In this document: positions 52,216-62,287 of the stretch, piece by piece
Numbering within the stretch: the first letter of the stretch is position 1
Layout of the letters: the number at the start of each line of letters is the position of its first letter
Translations under genes and position numbers: made by a program
Notes under the pieces: model-generated
Seen by the model: only the letters and a program-made list of their open reading frames with translations
Database searches by the model: none
What the model was told of the DNA's origin: nothing
NCBI RefSeq assembly: GCF_937903345.1
Contig: NZ_CALCZQ010000050.1
Location: 1-64,000 of the forward strand
Length of the DNA stretch: 64,000 nt
Source: an uncultured Emticicia sp.
GTDB taxonomy: Bacteria; Bacteroidota; Bacteroidia; Cytophagales; Spirosomataceae
Reading direction: 5' to 3'

Positions 52216-55200
52216 TTAAATTATACCGCTTAATAACTTATCTAAAACATCAAGAGATGGTACTTTTTCAACTGTAAGTATCAGTTTTGATTTAATTTCC
52301 TTTAAGAAACATTGTTTAGGATTGTTTTTTATATAATCAAGAATTTTGCCAAACTTATCGGTCTGAAAATATTCTGTTCGTTCTTGAGAAACGAAGTATC
52401 CTTTTAGTATATTGTTTTTTAAAGTTAATTTTTCAAATCCAATCTGTTCAGCTTTCCATCTAATTCTAGCTATTTTGAATAGATTTTCTACTTCCTCGGG
52501 CATTGGTCCAAATCTATCAAGCATTGATTTTTGAAATTCTTTTAGTTCTTCTTCTTTTTCAATGTTATCCAATTGATTATAAAGTGATAGTCTTTCAGAG
52601 ATATTACTTACATAGGTTTCGGGAATAATGATTTGCAAATCAGTTTCAATCTGACAATCTGGAAGCCTCAAATCAACAACTGAAGATAAATCTTTCGTGA
52701 AAAGCTCTCTAAATTCATTCTCTTTTAATTCCTGAACTGCTTCATCCAATATTTTATGGTAAGTTTCATATCCTAAATCATTGATAAATCCACTTTGCTC
52801 GGCACCTAGTAGGTTTCCTGCTCCACGAATATCTAAATCTCGCATTGAAACTTTGAAGCCATCACCCAAATCAGAAAACTCTTCAAGGGTTTGTAGCCGC
52901 TTTCGGGCATCTTTTGAAAGTAAAGAAATAGGCGGTGTAAGAAGGTAACAAAAGGCTTTTCGATTAGAACGCCCTACCCTACCTCTCATTTGATGGAGGT
53001 CTGACATACCGATATTTTGAGCTTGGTTGATGATAATTGTATTAGCATTTGAAATATCAAGGCCTGACTCAATGATATTGGTTGAAACAAGGATATCATA
53101 TTCGCCTTCTATGAATTTCATCATAACTTTTTCAAGTTTATCACCATCCATTTGCCCGTGTGCAATGCCAATTTTTGCATCTGGCACAAGTCTGAGAAGA
53201 ATATTGGCGATTGACTCAATATCATTCACCCTATTATGCACAAAGAAAACTTGTCCGCCACGCTTCAGTTCATAGCTGATAGCATCTCTAATAAGTTCTT
53301 CTTTGAAAACATGAACTTCAGTCGTTACAGGTTGGCGGTTAGGTGGAGGTGTTGAAATAATAGAAAGATCTCGTGCTCCCAATAAAGAAAAGTGTAAAGT
53401 TCTTGGTATAGGTGTTGCAGTTAAAGTCAATACATCGACATTGTGTTTGATTTCCTTCAAACGGTCTTTGGCTTTTACACCAAATTTTTGTTCTTCATCA
53501 ATAATCAAAAGTCCGAGATTCTTGAAATCTATATCTTTATTTAAAATTCGGTGCGTACCTATTAGAATATCTGTTTTGCCATCTTTGATGTTTTTGAGAG
53601 TCTGAGTAATTTCTTTTGCAGTTCGAAAACGGCTAATTTCTTCTACATTGACTGGTAATTTAGAAAGGCGTTCGGCAAAAGTTTTGTGGTGTTGCATCGC
53701 CAAAATTGTTGTTGGTACTAAGACTGCAACTTGTTTGCTATCGGCGACTGCTTTAAAGGCCGCCCGTATAGCAATTTCTGTTTTTCCGAAACCTACGTCT
53801 CCGCAAACAAGTCTATCCATTGGATATGGTTTTTCCATATCGTCTTTCACATCAGCAGTTGATTTTGCTTGGTCAGGTGTATCTTCGTAAAGGAAAGAAG
53901 ATTCTAACTCAGCTTGCATAAAACCATCTTTTGAAAACTGAAAACCGGGTGCAAGACGACGCTTGGCATAAAGAGAAATAAGCTCTTTGGCAATATCTTT
54001 TACTTGACGCTTAACTTTTGATTTTTTGTTTTCCCATTCTCCAGAACCCAATTTACTCATCGTTGGCGGAATACCTTCTTTGCCTGAATACTTCGCAATT
54101 TTATGTAAAGAATGAATGTTTACGAGTAAAATATCATTATCGCGATAAATTAGTCTTACAGCCTCCTGCTCTTTTTCTCCGACCAAGATTTTTTCCAAAC
54201 CCACAAATCGACCAATACCATAATCTATATGCGTAACAAAATCACCAGTTTGAAGAGACTTCAGTTCCTTTAAAGTGAGAGCTTTTGATTTACTAAATTT
54301 ATCACGGACTTTAAATCGGTGATATCGGTCAAAAATTTGATGGTCGGTGTAGCAGGCAACTTTGGTTATTTCATCAATAAAACCCGAACGAAGTGAAATC
54401 TCTAAAGCTTGAAATTTAGTCAAAGGGTCTATTTCTTCAAAGATTGATTCAAGTCTATTTAATTGTTTGAGCGAATCTGAAGTAATAAGCGTTGAAATGC
54501 CATCAATTTGATTTTCCTTTACATTGTCAATGAGTCTTTTGAAGTCTTTATTAAATGAAGGTTGGCTCTTTGATGGATAAACCATTTTCTCCGAATCTTT
54601 GAAGTAAGATTTCGTGCCAAATTCAATTATATCAAACTTTTTCAGTTCGTTTAAGTAGCTTCGACGAGTTTCAAACAACTCTTCGGGTGTTAAAATTATT
54701 TTTATTCCTCCACTTTGTTCTAAAATTTTGTGGAATTGTTGTTCTACATTTTTAAAGCACTCTTCAACACTCTCTAAAGAATATTCTGCATTTTTTATCC
54801 ATATTGTACTTTTATTACGAATAAAATTAAAAAAAGATTCTCTTGTTTCTTGAATAAGCTTACTCTGAACATTTGGAATTACATTGATTTGATTGACTGA
54901 TTGAAGAGACAATTGAGACTCTGGATTAAAAAGGCGAAGGCTATCAATTTCATCACCAAAGAGCTCTATTCGACATGGAAATTCGGAGGCATAAGAAAAA
55001 ATATCAACGATACCACCTCGAATTGAGAACTGCCCCGGCTCATAAACAAAGTCTGTTTTTTCAAAATCATAGGAAATTAATAACTCTGAGATAAAACTTA
55101 CATCGAGCTTCTCTCCTATTTTGATTTGAAGCGTGTTGGCAATTAATGACTTTCTATTAATTACTTTTTCAGAAAGGGCTTCCGGGTAAGTAACGATCAA

Positions 55201-55554
55201 TAAGTTGGTTTTTTCGTTATTGAGTTGATTTAAAACCTCCGAACGTTGAAGTACATTGGCATTATCAATTTCTTCATATAAATATGGCTTTTTATATGAC
55301 ATCGGAAAAAGATATATATTTTCTTCACCCAATAAATTTTGTAAATCATTATAAAAGTAAGCCGCATCTTCTTTATCACTTAAAATAAAGATATTGTGTT
55401 GTGGATTTACTTGATAATTTACTGCAGCAATGATAGCATCTAAACTACCTGAAAGACCTTTAATGTAAAGATTCTTTTTTAATTTTATTTCTTCTAGAAG
55501 AGTTTTGATATAACTATCCTCTTCATAAATCTTTAATAAATCGTGAGCTTTCAC
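52216..55554 (-). CDS. mfd: Transcription-repair coupling factor Mfd
   Basis: Mfd removes RNA polymerase stalled at lesions and recruits UvrA. The N-terminal UvrB-like part (about 1-400), the RNA-polymerase-interacting domain near 430-510 (GDFVTHIDYGIGRFVGLEK), the RecG-like motor (CGDVGFGKTEIAIRAA Walker A, IIDEEQKFGV, LTATPIPRTLHFS, QMRGRVGRS) and the C-terminal D7 domain are all present. Length 1112 is typical. The gene stands alone. Confidence 0.96.
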   Translation of the reverse strand: MKAHDLLKIYEEDSYIKTLLEEIKLKKNLYIKGLSGSLDAIIAAVNYQVNPQHNIFILSDKEDAAYFYNDLQNLLGEENIYLFPMSYKKPYLYEEIDNANVLQRSEVLNQLNNEKTNLLIVTYPEALSEKVINRKSLIANTLQIKIGEKLDVSFISELLISYDFEKTDFVYEPGQFSIRGGIVDIFSYASEFPCRIELFGDEIDSLRLFNPESQLSLQSVNQINVIPNVQSKLIQETRESFFNFIRNKSTIWIKNAEYSLESVEECFKNVEQQFHKILEQSGGIKIILTPEELFETRRSYLNELKKFDIIEFGTKSYFKDSEKMVYPSKSQPSFNKDFKRLIDNVKENQIDGISTLITSDSLKQLNRLESIFEEIDPLTKFQALEISLRSGFIDEITKVACYTDHQIFDRYHRFKVRDKFSKSKALTLKELKSLQTGDFVTHIDYGIGRFVGLEKILVGEKEQEAVRLIYRDNDILLVNIHSLHKIAKYSGKEGIPPTMSKLGSGEWENKKSKVKRQVKDIAKELISLYAKRRLAPGFQFSKDGFMQAELESSFLYEDTPDQAKSTADVKDDMEKPYPMDRLVCGDVGFGKTEIAIRAAFKAVADSKQVAVLVPTTILAMQHHKTFAERLSKLPVNVEEISRFRTAKEITQTLKNIKDGKTDILIGTHRILNKDIDFKNLGLLIIDEEQKFGVKAKDRLKEIKHNVDVLTLTATPIPRTLHFSLLGARDLSIISTPPPNRQPVTTEVHVFKEELIRDAISYELKRGGQVFFVHNRVNDIESIANILLRLVPDAKIGIAHGQMDGDKLEKVMMKFIEGEYDILVSTNIIESGLDISNANTIIINQAQNIGMSDLHQMRGRVGRSNRKAFCYLLTPPISLLSKDARKRLQTLEEFSDLGDGFKVSMRDLDIRGAGNLLGAEQSGFINDLGYETYHKILDEAVQELKENEFRELFTKDLSSVVDLRLPDCQIETDLQIIIPETYVSNISERLSLYNQLDNIEKEEELKEFQKSMLDRFGPMPEEVENLFKIARIRWKAEQIGFEKLTLKNNILKGYFVSQERTEYFQTDKFGKILDYIKNNPKQCFLKEIKSKLILTVEKVPSLDVLDKLLSGII

Positions 55555-55580
55555 TTTGATTATGCTTTAATAAATACGAA

Positions 55581-55607
55581 AGGGACGCAAAAATTTTTCT
55601 GCGTCCT
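55581..55607. repeat. Intergenic hairpin with the GGGACGCA motif
   Basis: AGGGACGCA and TGCGTCCT pair around AAAATTTTTC, 26 bases upstream of mfd. The motif resembles the hairpin at 45506-45528, and a partial GGACGCA occurs near 55710. Otherwise the 310-base gap 55555-55864 shows no gene. Confidence 0.55.
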
Positions 55608-55864
55608 GCTAATTATGATATAAATGTAAAAAAGACCTTTGAACAATGAAAAAATGATGTCTTAAAATTAAAAATAAGTTTTCTATAATTTGTTAAAAAC
55701 AGAGACATAGGACGCAAGAGTCAAGACGGTTCGCTTTAGCCATAAAAGTTTAAAATCAACAAGTTACATCATTTCAAATTATCAATTAACAATATCTCAT
55801 TTATAGACGAAAATTCATGTAAAAATGATACAACATAAAAATATATTTATATTATATAGCAGTT

Positions 55865-56755
55865 TTAAAAATTATCTTGTAAGCGAATTTTGTTTATTAA
55901 AGCTTTTAAGACTTTTTGTCGAGAAACATCCATTTTTGGATAATCCATCTCAAGTGATTTTAGTTTATTGACGAGAATACTTCCTACAATCAATCGCATA
56001 TTTTTTTTGTCGTCTGCTGGAATAATATACCAAGGAGATTGCTCCGTTGAGGTAGCATTGATTGCGTCTTCATAGGCTTTTTGGTATTCGTTCCAAAACT
56101 CTCTTTCTTTTACATCTTGTTCCTCAAACTTCCAGTTTTTAGAAGGGTCTTCAATCCTTTCAATTAATCTTTCAGATTGTTCTTTTTTAGAAACATTCAA
56201 AAAAAACTTCACAACTTGAATTCCATTTCGACTGAGATATTTCTCCAAATTAGTAATATCCTCGTATCGGTGTTCCCAAATTTTTTCTAAGTTATCAGAA
56301 ATTTGAGTGGGAAGTCGTTGAGTATTTAAAAGGATTTCGGGATGAACTTTTACAATTATTACCTCTTCATAATAAGAACGGTTGAAAACCGTAATTGTTC
56401 CACGTTCGGGCAATTGCATATTTGTTCGCCAGAGATAATCATGTTCAAGTTCGGTTTCGGTAGGACGTTTAAAAGAATAAAATCTCATACCTTGTGGATT
56501 AACTCCTGAAAAAACAGCCTTCAGAGTTCCATCCTTTCCCGCCGCATCCATTGCCTGAAAAATAACTAGTAAACCATATCTATTATGAGCAAACATTTTT
56601 TCTTGAAGCTTGTCAAGTTCGGTTTGAAGTATTTTTAAAGAAATTTCATAATCTTCTTTATCGTTATAAAAATCAGTAACTTTTGTCAGAGATTTTCTAA
56701 TCGAAAACTTACCTGCACCATCAAACTTAAAATTGTCAATATCTATTTTCTTCAT
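55865..56755 (-). CDS. Polyphosphate kinase 2 family protein
   Basis: This protein of about 297 residues (Met9 at 56755 is a likelier start than 56779) has QAMDAAGKDGTLKAVFSGVN (Walker A-like) and FNRSYYEEVIIVKVHPE (Walker B/lid region), the PPK2 signature. PPK2 enzymes make nucleoside triphosphates from polyphosphate or the reverse. The subclass (NDP- or NMP-specific) cannot be read from the sequence alone. It is monocistronic. Confidence 0.88.
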   Translation of the reverse strand: MKKIDIDNFKFDGAGKFSIRKSLTKVTDFYNDKEDYEISLKILQTELDKLQEKMFAHNRYGLLVIFQAMDAAGKDGTLKAVFSGVNPQGMRFYSFKRPTETELEHDYLWRTNMQLPERGTITVFNRSYYEEVIIVKVHPEILLNTQRLPTQISDNLEKIWEHRYEDITNLEKYLSRNGIQVVKFFLNVSKKEQSERLIERIEDPSKNWKFEEQDVKEREFWNEYQKAYEDAINATSTEQSPWYIIPADDKKNMRLIVGSILVNKLKSLEMDYPKMDVSRQKVLKALINKIRLQDNF

Positions 56756-56936
56756 TGGTTTGTAGATTTTGCTACCCAATGTAGCATGAAGTTTTCTAAA
56801 AGAGTTGATTAAAAATGTGATATCACGGAAACATATCTCAAAAGTATATTGTTAAAATGAAATTCAACATAAATTATATTTTTGTTTGTTGGATTTTTGT
56901 TCAATGCTAAACCCGTATTAAAACAAAGTTAAGAAA

Positions 56937-57512
56937 ATGAATCAAGAAAATGTAAAAGTAGAAAATAAGGCAGAAGAATTACTCAATAGCGTTGCTACAC
57001 TAGCAGCTGGCTGCTTTTGGTGCGTTGAGGCAGTATTTCAGAAACTGAAAGGTGTAGAAAAAGTAGAATCTGGTTACATGGGTGGTACAATCAAAAATCC
57101 AACGTATAAAGAGGTATGTACAGGCCAAACAGGGCACGCCGAAGTTTGTCAGATTTCGTTTAATCCAACTATCATTTCGTTTGAAGAATTATTAGAAGTT
57201 TTTTGGAAAACCCACGACCCCACTACTCTCAATCGCCAGGGCGGCGATATAGGTACACAATATCGTTCGGCAGTATTTTATCACGATGCCGCTCAAAAAC
57301 AAATTGCTGAAAACATTAAAAACGATTTGGGCCAATCAGGTGCTTTTAACGCTCCAATCGTAACATCTTTCGAGGAAGTGAGTGTTTTCTATAAAGCAGA
57401 GAATTATCATCAAGACTATTTTAATCTGAATGGCCATAATCCCTACTGCCAGATGGTAGTAAAACCAAAGGTCGAAAAATTTATGAAAGTATTTAGCGAT
57501 AGAATAAAGTAG
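56937..57512 (+). CDS. msrA: Peptide methionine sulfoxide reductase MsrA
   Basis: MsrA reduces the S epimer of methionine sulfoxide. AAGCFWCVEAVF carries the catalytic Cys26 and a second Cys29. YMGGTIKNPTYKEVCTG, GHAEVCQISFNP and FYKAENYHQDYF are family motifs. Length 191 is normal. No signal peptide, so it is cytoplasmic, and there is no MsrB fusion. Confidence 0.95.
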   Translation: MNQENVKVENKAEELLNSVATLAAGCFWCVEAVFQKLKGVEKVESGYMGGTIKNPTYKEVCTGQTGHAEVCQISFNPTIISFEELLEVFWKTHDPTTLNRQGGDIGTQYRSAVFYHDAAQKQIAENIKNDLGQSGAFNAPIVTSFEEVSVFYKAENYHQDYFNLNGHNPYCQMVVKPKVEKFMKVFSDRIK

Positions 57513-57679
57513 GTTTTTTCGTTAATCCTGGTTTTTTATTCTGAAAATGAAAAACAATTTTGACCGAAAAGTAAATGTTATATGAAAATTAATTTAAAAA
57601 TTTTTACTAATTTAAAATTGATAGTATATTGCAAATCAAACCTAAATAATTTATTCACTATTAAAACGTTCTAAAATCG

Positions 57680-58306
57680 ATGAAAAAAACATTATCTATC
57701 ATCCTGACATTGATTGTAACTTTTTCTTTTACCAATTGTCATCAAAGACAATATGCTTATGTTCAACAAGGTAAAGTTGAAAACTTTGCACACAAAAAGA
57801 ATGTTAAAGTGTCTGCTTCAAAAGTAGAAGAATCGCAAATTGCTCCTTCAGTGATAGCAGCTCCTAATCTTTTGGCTTCTTCAGAAGAATCAGCAATCGC
57901 AACTGTTTTAGAAGTACAGTCAGTTTCGAATGATATTTCGCAAGAAGTTGTAGAAATGAAACAGTCGACTAAAAATGAAATTTTAGCTTTGTCGCCGAGT
58001 AAAATAAAAGAAATTACGGGCAAGAAAATGACATTTGGTCAAGTATTGAAATTAAAGGAATTGCAGAAAGTAGTAAAGAAAACAAATAAGCCTGCTGAAG
58101 AAGGAAAAAGTCAGTTGGTTGCTTTACTTCTGGCTATATTTCTTGGTGGATTAGGAATACATCGTTTTTATTTGGGCTATACAAAATACGGAATTATCCA
58201 ATTGTTAACAGCAGGTGGATGTGGAATTTGGGCTTTAATTGACATTATAAACATTGCAACGGGTAAGTTAGGACCAAAAGATGGTTCATACACTGATAAA
58301 CTTTAA
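57680..58306 (+). CDS. TM2-domain lipoprotein-like protein
   Basis: This 208-residue protein begins with a hydrophobic signal ending TFSFTNC (a weak lipobox), followed by a low-complexity region to about 140. The C-terminal TM2 domain (about 147-190: LLAIFLGGLGIHRFYLGYTKYG) has two membrane helices joined by a short loop. TM2 proteins are small membrane proteins of mostly unknown role. Its stop overlaps the start of the next gene (TAATG), so the two are translationally coupled. Confidence 0.8.
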   Translation: MKKTLSIILTLIVTFSFTNCHQRQYAYVQQGKVENFAHKKNVKVSASKVEESQIAPSVIAAPNLLASSEESAIATVLEVQSVSNDISQEVVEMKQSTKNEILALSPSKIKEITGKKMTFGQVLKLKELQKVVKKTNKPAEEGKSQLVALLLAIFLGGLGIHRFYLGYTKYGIIQLLTAGGCGIWALIDIINIATGKLGPKDGSYTDKL

Positions 58307-58626
58307 TGAAATTAATACAATATATTAAGTTAATACTTTTAATACTTATTCCAATAACATTACTAATTTTACCTGCGAATTTTTTTGATAACGGAAAATC
58401 AGTATGTTTGTCAGTGATGTTATTGGATATTGAATGTTATGGTTGTGGAATTACAAGAGCCATCATGCATCTTATCCATTTTGATTTGGAGGAAGCTTTC
58501 TATTATAATTCTTTAAGTTTTATTGTTTTGCCAATATTAATTTATACTTGGCAAGACTTGTTGAGAGGAACGATAAAGCGATTAAAACTAAAAGAGAGAT
58601 TTATAGAAATTAGTAAACATAAATAA
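58306..58626 (+). CDS. DUF2752 membrane protein
   Basis: This 106-residue protein has two or three membrane helices and the DUF2752 motif YGCGITRAIMHLIH near 46-59 (CxGxGxTRA-type, with the Cys pair CYGC). Function is unknown. It overlaps the TM2 gene by one base, an arrangement that recurs in Bacteroidota. Confidence 0.82.
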   Translation: MKLIQYIKLILLILIPITLLILPANFFDNGKSVCLSVMLLDIECYGCGITRAIMHLIHFDLEEAFYYNSLSFIVLPILIYTWQDLLRGTIKRLKLKERFIEISKHK

Positions 58627-58715
58627 ATTCAAAAACACAATTTTAATTTTTTGTTTAATAATAAAAGTAGCCTCTATAAGTTCATTAGTCACCAGGTTAA
58701 AATTAGTAATTTAAC

Positions 58716-58747
58716 AAAAAGGAGAGCCGTTGAAAGCTCTCCTTTTT
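58716..58747. terminator. Bidirectional terminator after DUF2752 and DUF1080 genes
   Basis: AAAAAGGAGAGC and GCTCTCCTTTTT form a perfect 12-bp stem between converging genes. Confidence 0.9.
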
Positions 58748-58749
58748 TA

Positions 58750-59409
58750 TTATAATTCTTTTATCTTGATACTCTTAAACGAAACCATATCCCCGTGGTC
58801 TTGTAGAGCAATTTTGCCTTTTGCATGAGCTTTTGCAAACTCTGCCTTGGCAAATTTACTTTTGGCTACCATTACCTGCCAGTCAGTGCTACCGTATTCG
58901 TATTCCACCATTTTCTTACCATTCAGCCAATGTTCGACGTGGTTATCTTTTACAATGATTTTACCCGTATTCCATTGTCCTGCTGGCTTTACAACTGTTA
59001 AGTCGGCAGGTACTTGCATATAGTAGTTTGCAGCGGTTTTTTGCACATCTTTAATTGGTGAAGGATAGTTCTTGTCATCAATGATTTGGTATTCCGGCCC
59101 CGACATATACGAAGCACTTGCTTCCGGAGTTTCCAAAACTTTGTAGATTACGCCACTATTACCTTTTGGAGCGGCCTTAAATTCAAAAGTTAATTCAAAG
59201 TCTTCGTATTCTTTATCAGTTACTAAATCACCATTTCCGCCATGAGTCATTAGTATTCCATCCATTACGTGCCAGCCTTTTACCGTAGTTTCGTGCCAAG
59301 TATGCCAACCATTGGTAGTTTTGCCATCAAATAAGTTTACCGTTTTGCCTTTTTGGGCATAAGCTAATGTGCTGGAAGCAACAATTGCAAAAACCATTAA
59401 TTTTTTCAT
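58750..59409 (-). CDS. DUF1080 (3-keto-disaccharide hydrolase-like) secreted protein
   Basis: This 219-residue protein has a signal peptide (ends TLAYAQ) and one DUF1080 domain: VNLFDGKTTNGWHTW, MTHGGNGDLVTDKEYEDFEL, KGNSGVIYKV, EYQIIDD and GKIALQDHGD. Members have a concanavalin-like beta sandwich, and some hydrolyse 3-keto-glycosides. No metal or catalytic residue can be confirmed here. It is monocistronic. Confidence 0.87.
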   Translation of the reverse strand: MKKLMVFAIVASSTLAYAQKGKTVNLFDGKTTNGWHTWHETTVKGWHVMDGILMTHGGNGDLVTDKEYEDFELTFEFKAAPKGNSGVIYKVLETPEASASYMSGPEYQIIDDKNYPSPIKDVQKTAANYYMQVPADLTVVKPAGQWNTGKIIVKDNHVEHWLNGKKMVEYEYGSTDWQVMVAKSKFAKAEFAKAHAKGKIALQDHGDMVSFKSIKIKEL

Positions 59410-59677
59410 TGTTTTAGAAAGTTGAATTTTAAAATTTTTGAAAGACCAATTTTTTATCTTTGAAAGTTTTTAAAATTAAGAATATGGTTTTGAAATACCA
59501 AATTTGAAATGACGTAATGCTAAAATAGAATTATTTGCTAATAGATAAATGACAAAGTCAATTTTCTTCAACAGGTTTATGAAAAAGAGTCATAATGTCC
59601 GGACTAATCGAAGAGGTGCTTGTAGAAGAATGATTAATTTGTCCTAAAGTGAAGCTTTCAAGGTTTGAAACCCCGAA
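59410..59677. other. Gene-free gap between DUF1080 and rnc
   Basis: AT-rich, no terminator or gene seen. TATCTTTG at 59455-59462 resembles a -7 box on the plus strand, but no plus-strand gene follows. Confidence 0.35.
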
Positions 59678-60424
59678 CTATAATTTTACACCCAAAGCCT
59701 CGCAAGCTCGGCGAGCGGCTTCTTGTTCTGCTTTCTTTTTGTTCCATCCCCCACCCTTACTCACAGCTTCGCCATCGACCGAAACTTGAGCTACAAATTC
59801 TTTAGAATGGTGTTTGCCATTTTCTTGGATAATATCGAAAGAAACCTTTTTACCATCTTGTTGCGACCAACTAAGAAGAATACTCTTGTAGTTTGTATTT
59901 GTTTGAATGACCGTATCAAGGTCGAAGTAGTTAGCGATTAGCTTTTTCAAAATAAATTTTTTCGTAAAACGAAAACCTTTATCCAAGTAAATTGCACCGA
60001 TTAAGGCTTCCATGGCATCGCCATACATAGAAGTTCGGTTATGAGCGACTCTTTGTCCATCGAACTCAATGAGTCGCTCTAAGCCTATCTTACGTGCTAA
60101 AATATTTAAAGACTCACGGTTTACGATACGAGAGCGAATCTCTGTCAAGAAACCCTCATCTTTAAAAGGGTATTTTTTGAAGAGGTATTCAGCTACAATC
60201 ATTCCTAAAACCGAATCACCGAGGTATTCGAGTCTTTCGTTTGATTCTCTAAAACCACCAATATTTGTTTCTTTCGATGCAGATGTGTGTCTGAAAGCAA
60301 GCTGATAAAGCAAGGGATTTCCTGGTTTAGCACCAATTATCTGCTCCACCGATTTTCTAAAACTGCGTTCCTTCGAATCAGATTTGAAAAGCTCCCAAAA
60401 AGAATTGCTTACTACCGTCAACAC
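59678..60424 (-). CDS. rnc: Ribonuclease III
   Basis: RNase III cleaves double-stranded RNA, including rRNA precursors. NERLEYLGDSVLGMIVAEYL is the signature with catalytic acidic residues, and DAMEALIGAIYLDKG carries the second metal Glu/Asp block. A dsRNA-binding domain follows at the C-terminus (about 180-245, KSILLSWSQQDGKKVSFD). It starts 10 bases after the fabF stop, and acpP-fabF-rnc is a conserved operon order. Confidence 0.96.
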   Translation of the reverse strand: MLTVVSNSFWELFKSDSKERSFRKSVEQIIGAKPGNPLLYQLAFRHTSASKETNIGGFRESNERLEYLGDSVLGMIVAEYLFKKYPFKDEGFLTEIRSRIVNRESLNILARKIGLERLIEFDGQRVAHNRTSMYGDAMEALIGAIYLDKGFRFTKKFILKKLIANYFDLDTVIQTNTNYKSILLSWSQQDGKKVSFDIIQENGKHHSKEFVAQVSVDGEAVSKGGGWNKKKAEQEAARRACEALGVKL

Positions 60425-60434
60425 GAATACGAAA

Positions 60435-61682
60435 TTAAATTTTCTTAAATATCAGGGTAGCATTATGCCCACCGAAACCAAAACAATTACTCAAAACTAC
60501 ATCTATTTTCCGAGCTTTTGCAACATTTGGTGTCAAATCTATTCTTGGGTCAATCGACTCATCAATATTGAAGAGATTGATTGTTGGTGGAACTACTTGA
60601 TGTTGAATTGCTAAAATAGCTGCTACCGATTCAACAGCACCTGCTGCTCCAAGTAGATGGCCAGTCATAGACTTGGTAGAGCTTATACTCATTTTATAGG
60701 CATGGTCTCCGAATAACCTTTCGATTGCCTTAATTTCTTGAGGGTCGCCCAGCGGTGTTGATGTTCCGTGGGTGTTGATATAGTCAACTTCTTCGGGCTT
60801 TATACCAGCATCATCAAGAGCATCAACCATTGATAAATATGCACCTTCTCCTTCAGGATGTGGAGCCGTGATGTGATAGGCATCAGATGAGAAGCCACCA
60901 CCAATGATCTCACAATATATTTTTGCTCCACGAGCCATCGCGTGTTCGTATTCTTCCAAAATCAAAGCTGCACCGCCATCGCCAAGTACAAAGCCATCAC
61001 GATCTTTGTCATAAGGACGAGAGCCTGTTGATGGGTCATCGTTTCTTTCCGACATGGCACGAAGACCATTAAATCCACCAATACCGGCTTGTGTTACAGC
61101 TGCCTCTGAGCCACCAGAAACACAAAGATTGATTCTTCCCAAACGAATATAGTTAAAGGCATCAATGATTGCATTGTTAGTTGAAGCACAAGCTGAAACC
61201 GTGATATAGTTTGGTCCGCGAAAACCATATTTTATTGAGATTTGGCCAGAAGCACTATCTGCAATCATTTTTGGAATAAAGAATGGATTAAATTTTGGTG
61301 TTCCATCGCCGTTAGAAAAATTGATTACTTCTTCTTCAAAAGTTTTCAATCCACCAATACCTGAGCCCCATATTACTCCAACTTTATTTTTATTTATGCT
61401 ATCTAAGTCAATACCCGAATCATTGACGGCCTCATCAGCAACTATCATCGCAAATTGGGTAAACATATCCATCTTACGAGCATCCTGACGAGGGATATAC
61501 TTCGTTACATCGAAATCTTTTACTTCACATGCAAATTGAGTACGAAACTTACTTGCATCGAATCTGGTGATAGTAGCTGCTCCACTTTTTCCGGTTGATA
61601 GCCCTTGCCAAAATTCTTCTACGGTATTACCGATAGGTGTTAATGCTCCCAATCCTGTTACAACTACTCGTTTGAATGCCAT
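60435..61682 (-). CDS. fabF: 3-oxoacyl-ACP synthase II FabF
   Basis: FabF condenses malonyl-ACP with acyl-ACP in fatty acid elongation. The frame opens at 61802, but Met41 (MAFKRVVVTGLGALTPIGNT, start at 61682) is the family start, giving 415 residues. The catalytic Cys165 is in VSACASTNNA, with His residues in NTHGTSTPLGD and MTGHLLGAAG. It sits between acpP and rnc. Confidence 0.97.
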   Translation of the reverse strand: MAFKRVVVTGLGALTPIGNTVEEFWQGLSTGKSGAATITRFDASKFRTQFACEVKDFDVTKYIPRQDARKMDMFTQFAMIVADEAVNDSGIDLDSINKNKVGVIWGSGIGGLKTFEEEVINFSNGDGTPKFNPFFIPKMIADSASGQISIKYGFRGPNYITVSACASTNNAIIDAFNYIRLGRINLCVSGGSEAAVTQAGIGGFNGLRAMSERNDDPSTGSRPYDKDRDGFVLGDGGAALILEEYEHAMARGAKIYCEIIGGGFSSDAYHITAPHPEGEGAYLSMVDALDDAGIKPEEVDYINTHGTSTPLGDPQEIKAIERLFGDHAYKMSISSTKSMTGHLLGAAGAVESVAAILAIQHQVVPPTINLFNIDESIDPRIDLTPNVAKARKIDVVLSNCFGFGGHNATLIFKKI

Positions 61683-61809
61683 AAAGTGTAAGTGTTTTTT
61701 GTCAAAGTAAAAAAATACAGAGTTCGTAGTATCGGGTTCGGAGTAGATAAAAATGCAAAGAAATTTAATCAAACCAAACTCGATACTCGGTGCTCGGTAC
61801 AAAGAATAC

Positions 61810-62046
61810 TTATTTAGAATTTTCTTCCAAGTAAGTGATAGCCTGACCTACGGTCTGGATATTTTCCGCTTGGTCGTCTGGAATAGAGACATTAAATTCC
61901 TTTTCAAATTCCATTATCAATTCTACGGTGTCGAGTGAATCCGCTCCCAAGTCATTTGTGAATGAAGCTTCTGGAGTTACCTCTGATACATCAACGCCGA
62001 GTTTCTCAACGATAATTTGCGTTACTTTAGTTGCAATTGCTGACAT
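61810..62046 (-). CDS. acpP: Acyl carrier protein
   Basis: This 78-residue protein starts at 62046 (MSAIATKVTQIIVEKLGVDV); the frame extends upstream to 62148 but the family start is here. NDLGADSLDTVELIMEFE has Ser37, the phosphopantetheine site. It is acidic and helical. It leads the acpP-fabF-rnc operon, whose promoter has a good -33/-7 pair. The gap to fabF is 127 bases. Confidence 0.97.
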   Translation of the reverse strand: MSAIATKVTQIIVEKLGVDVSEVTPEASFTNDLGADSLDTVELIMEFEKEFNVSIPDDQAENIQTVGQAITYLEENSK

Positions 62047-62076
62047 TTTGAACTGTAGTTTGGTGAAAAACGACTG

Positions 62077-62108
62077 CAAAGAAAACGCTTTTAAACGAAA
62101 ACAACAAA
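62077..62108 (-). promoter_or_regulatory. Promoter of the acpP-fabF-rnc operon
   Basis: On the minus strand TTTG (62105-62108) is followed after 20 bases by TTTCTTTG (62077-62084), matching the consensus except for the second base. It ends 30 bases before the acpP start. Confidence 0.6.
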
Positions 62109-62287
62109 ATACAGGAAATTTTTTTAATGGGAGAATTGTTTGGACCATTGAAGTTGATTTTGAAAAAACACTCGTTTACAACTAAAAATTAGGTAAAATG
62201 TTATCAAAAATGCTTTATTTGCGTTCAAAATTATTCAGTTGGCGAATAAAAGAATGGTAAATAATAATTATAAAAATATACAAAGCC

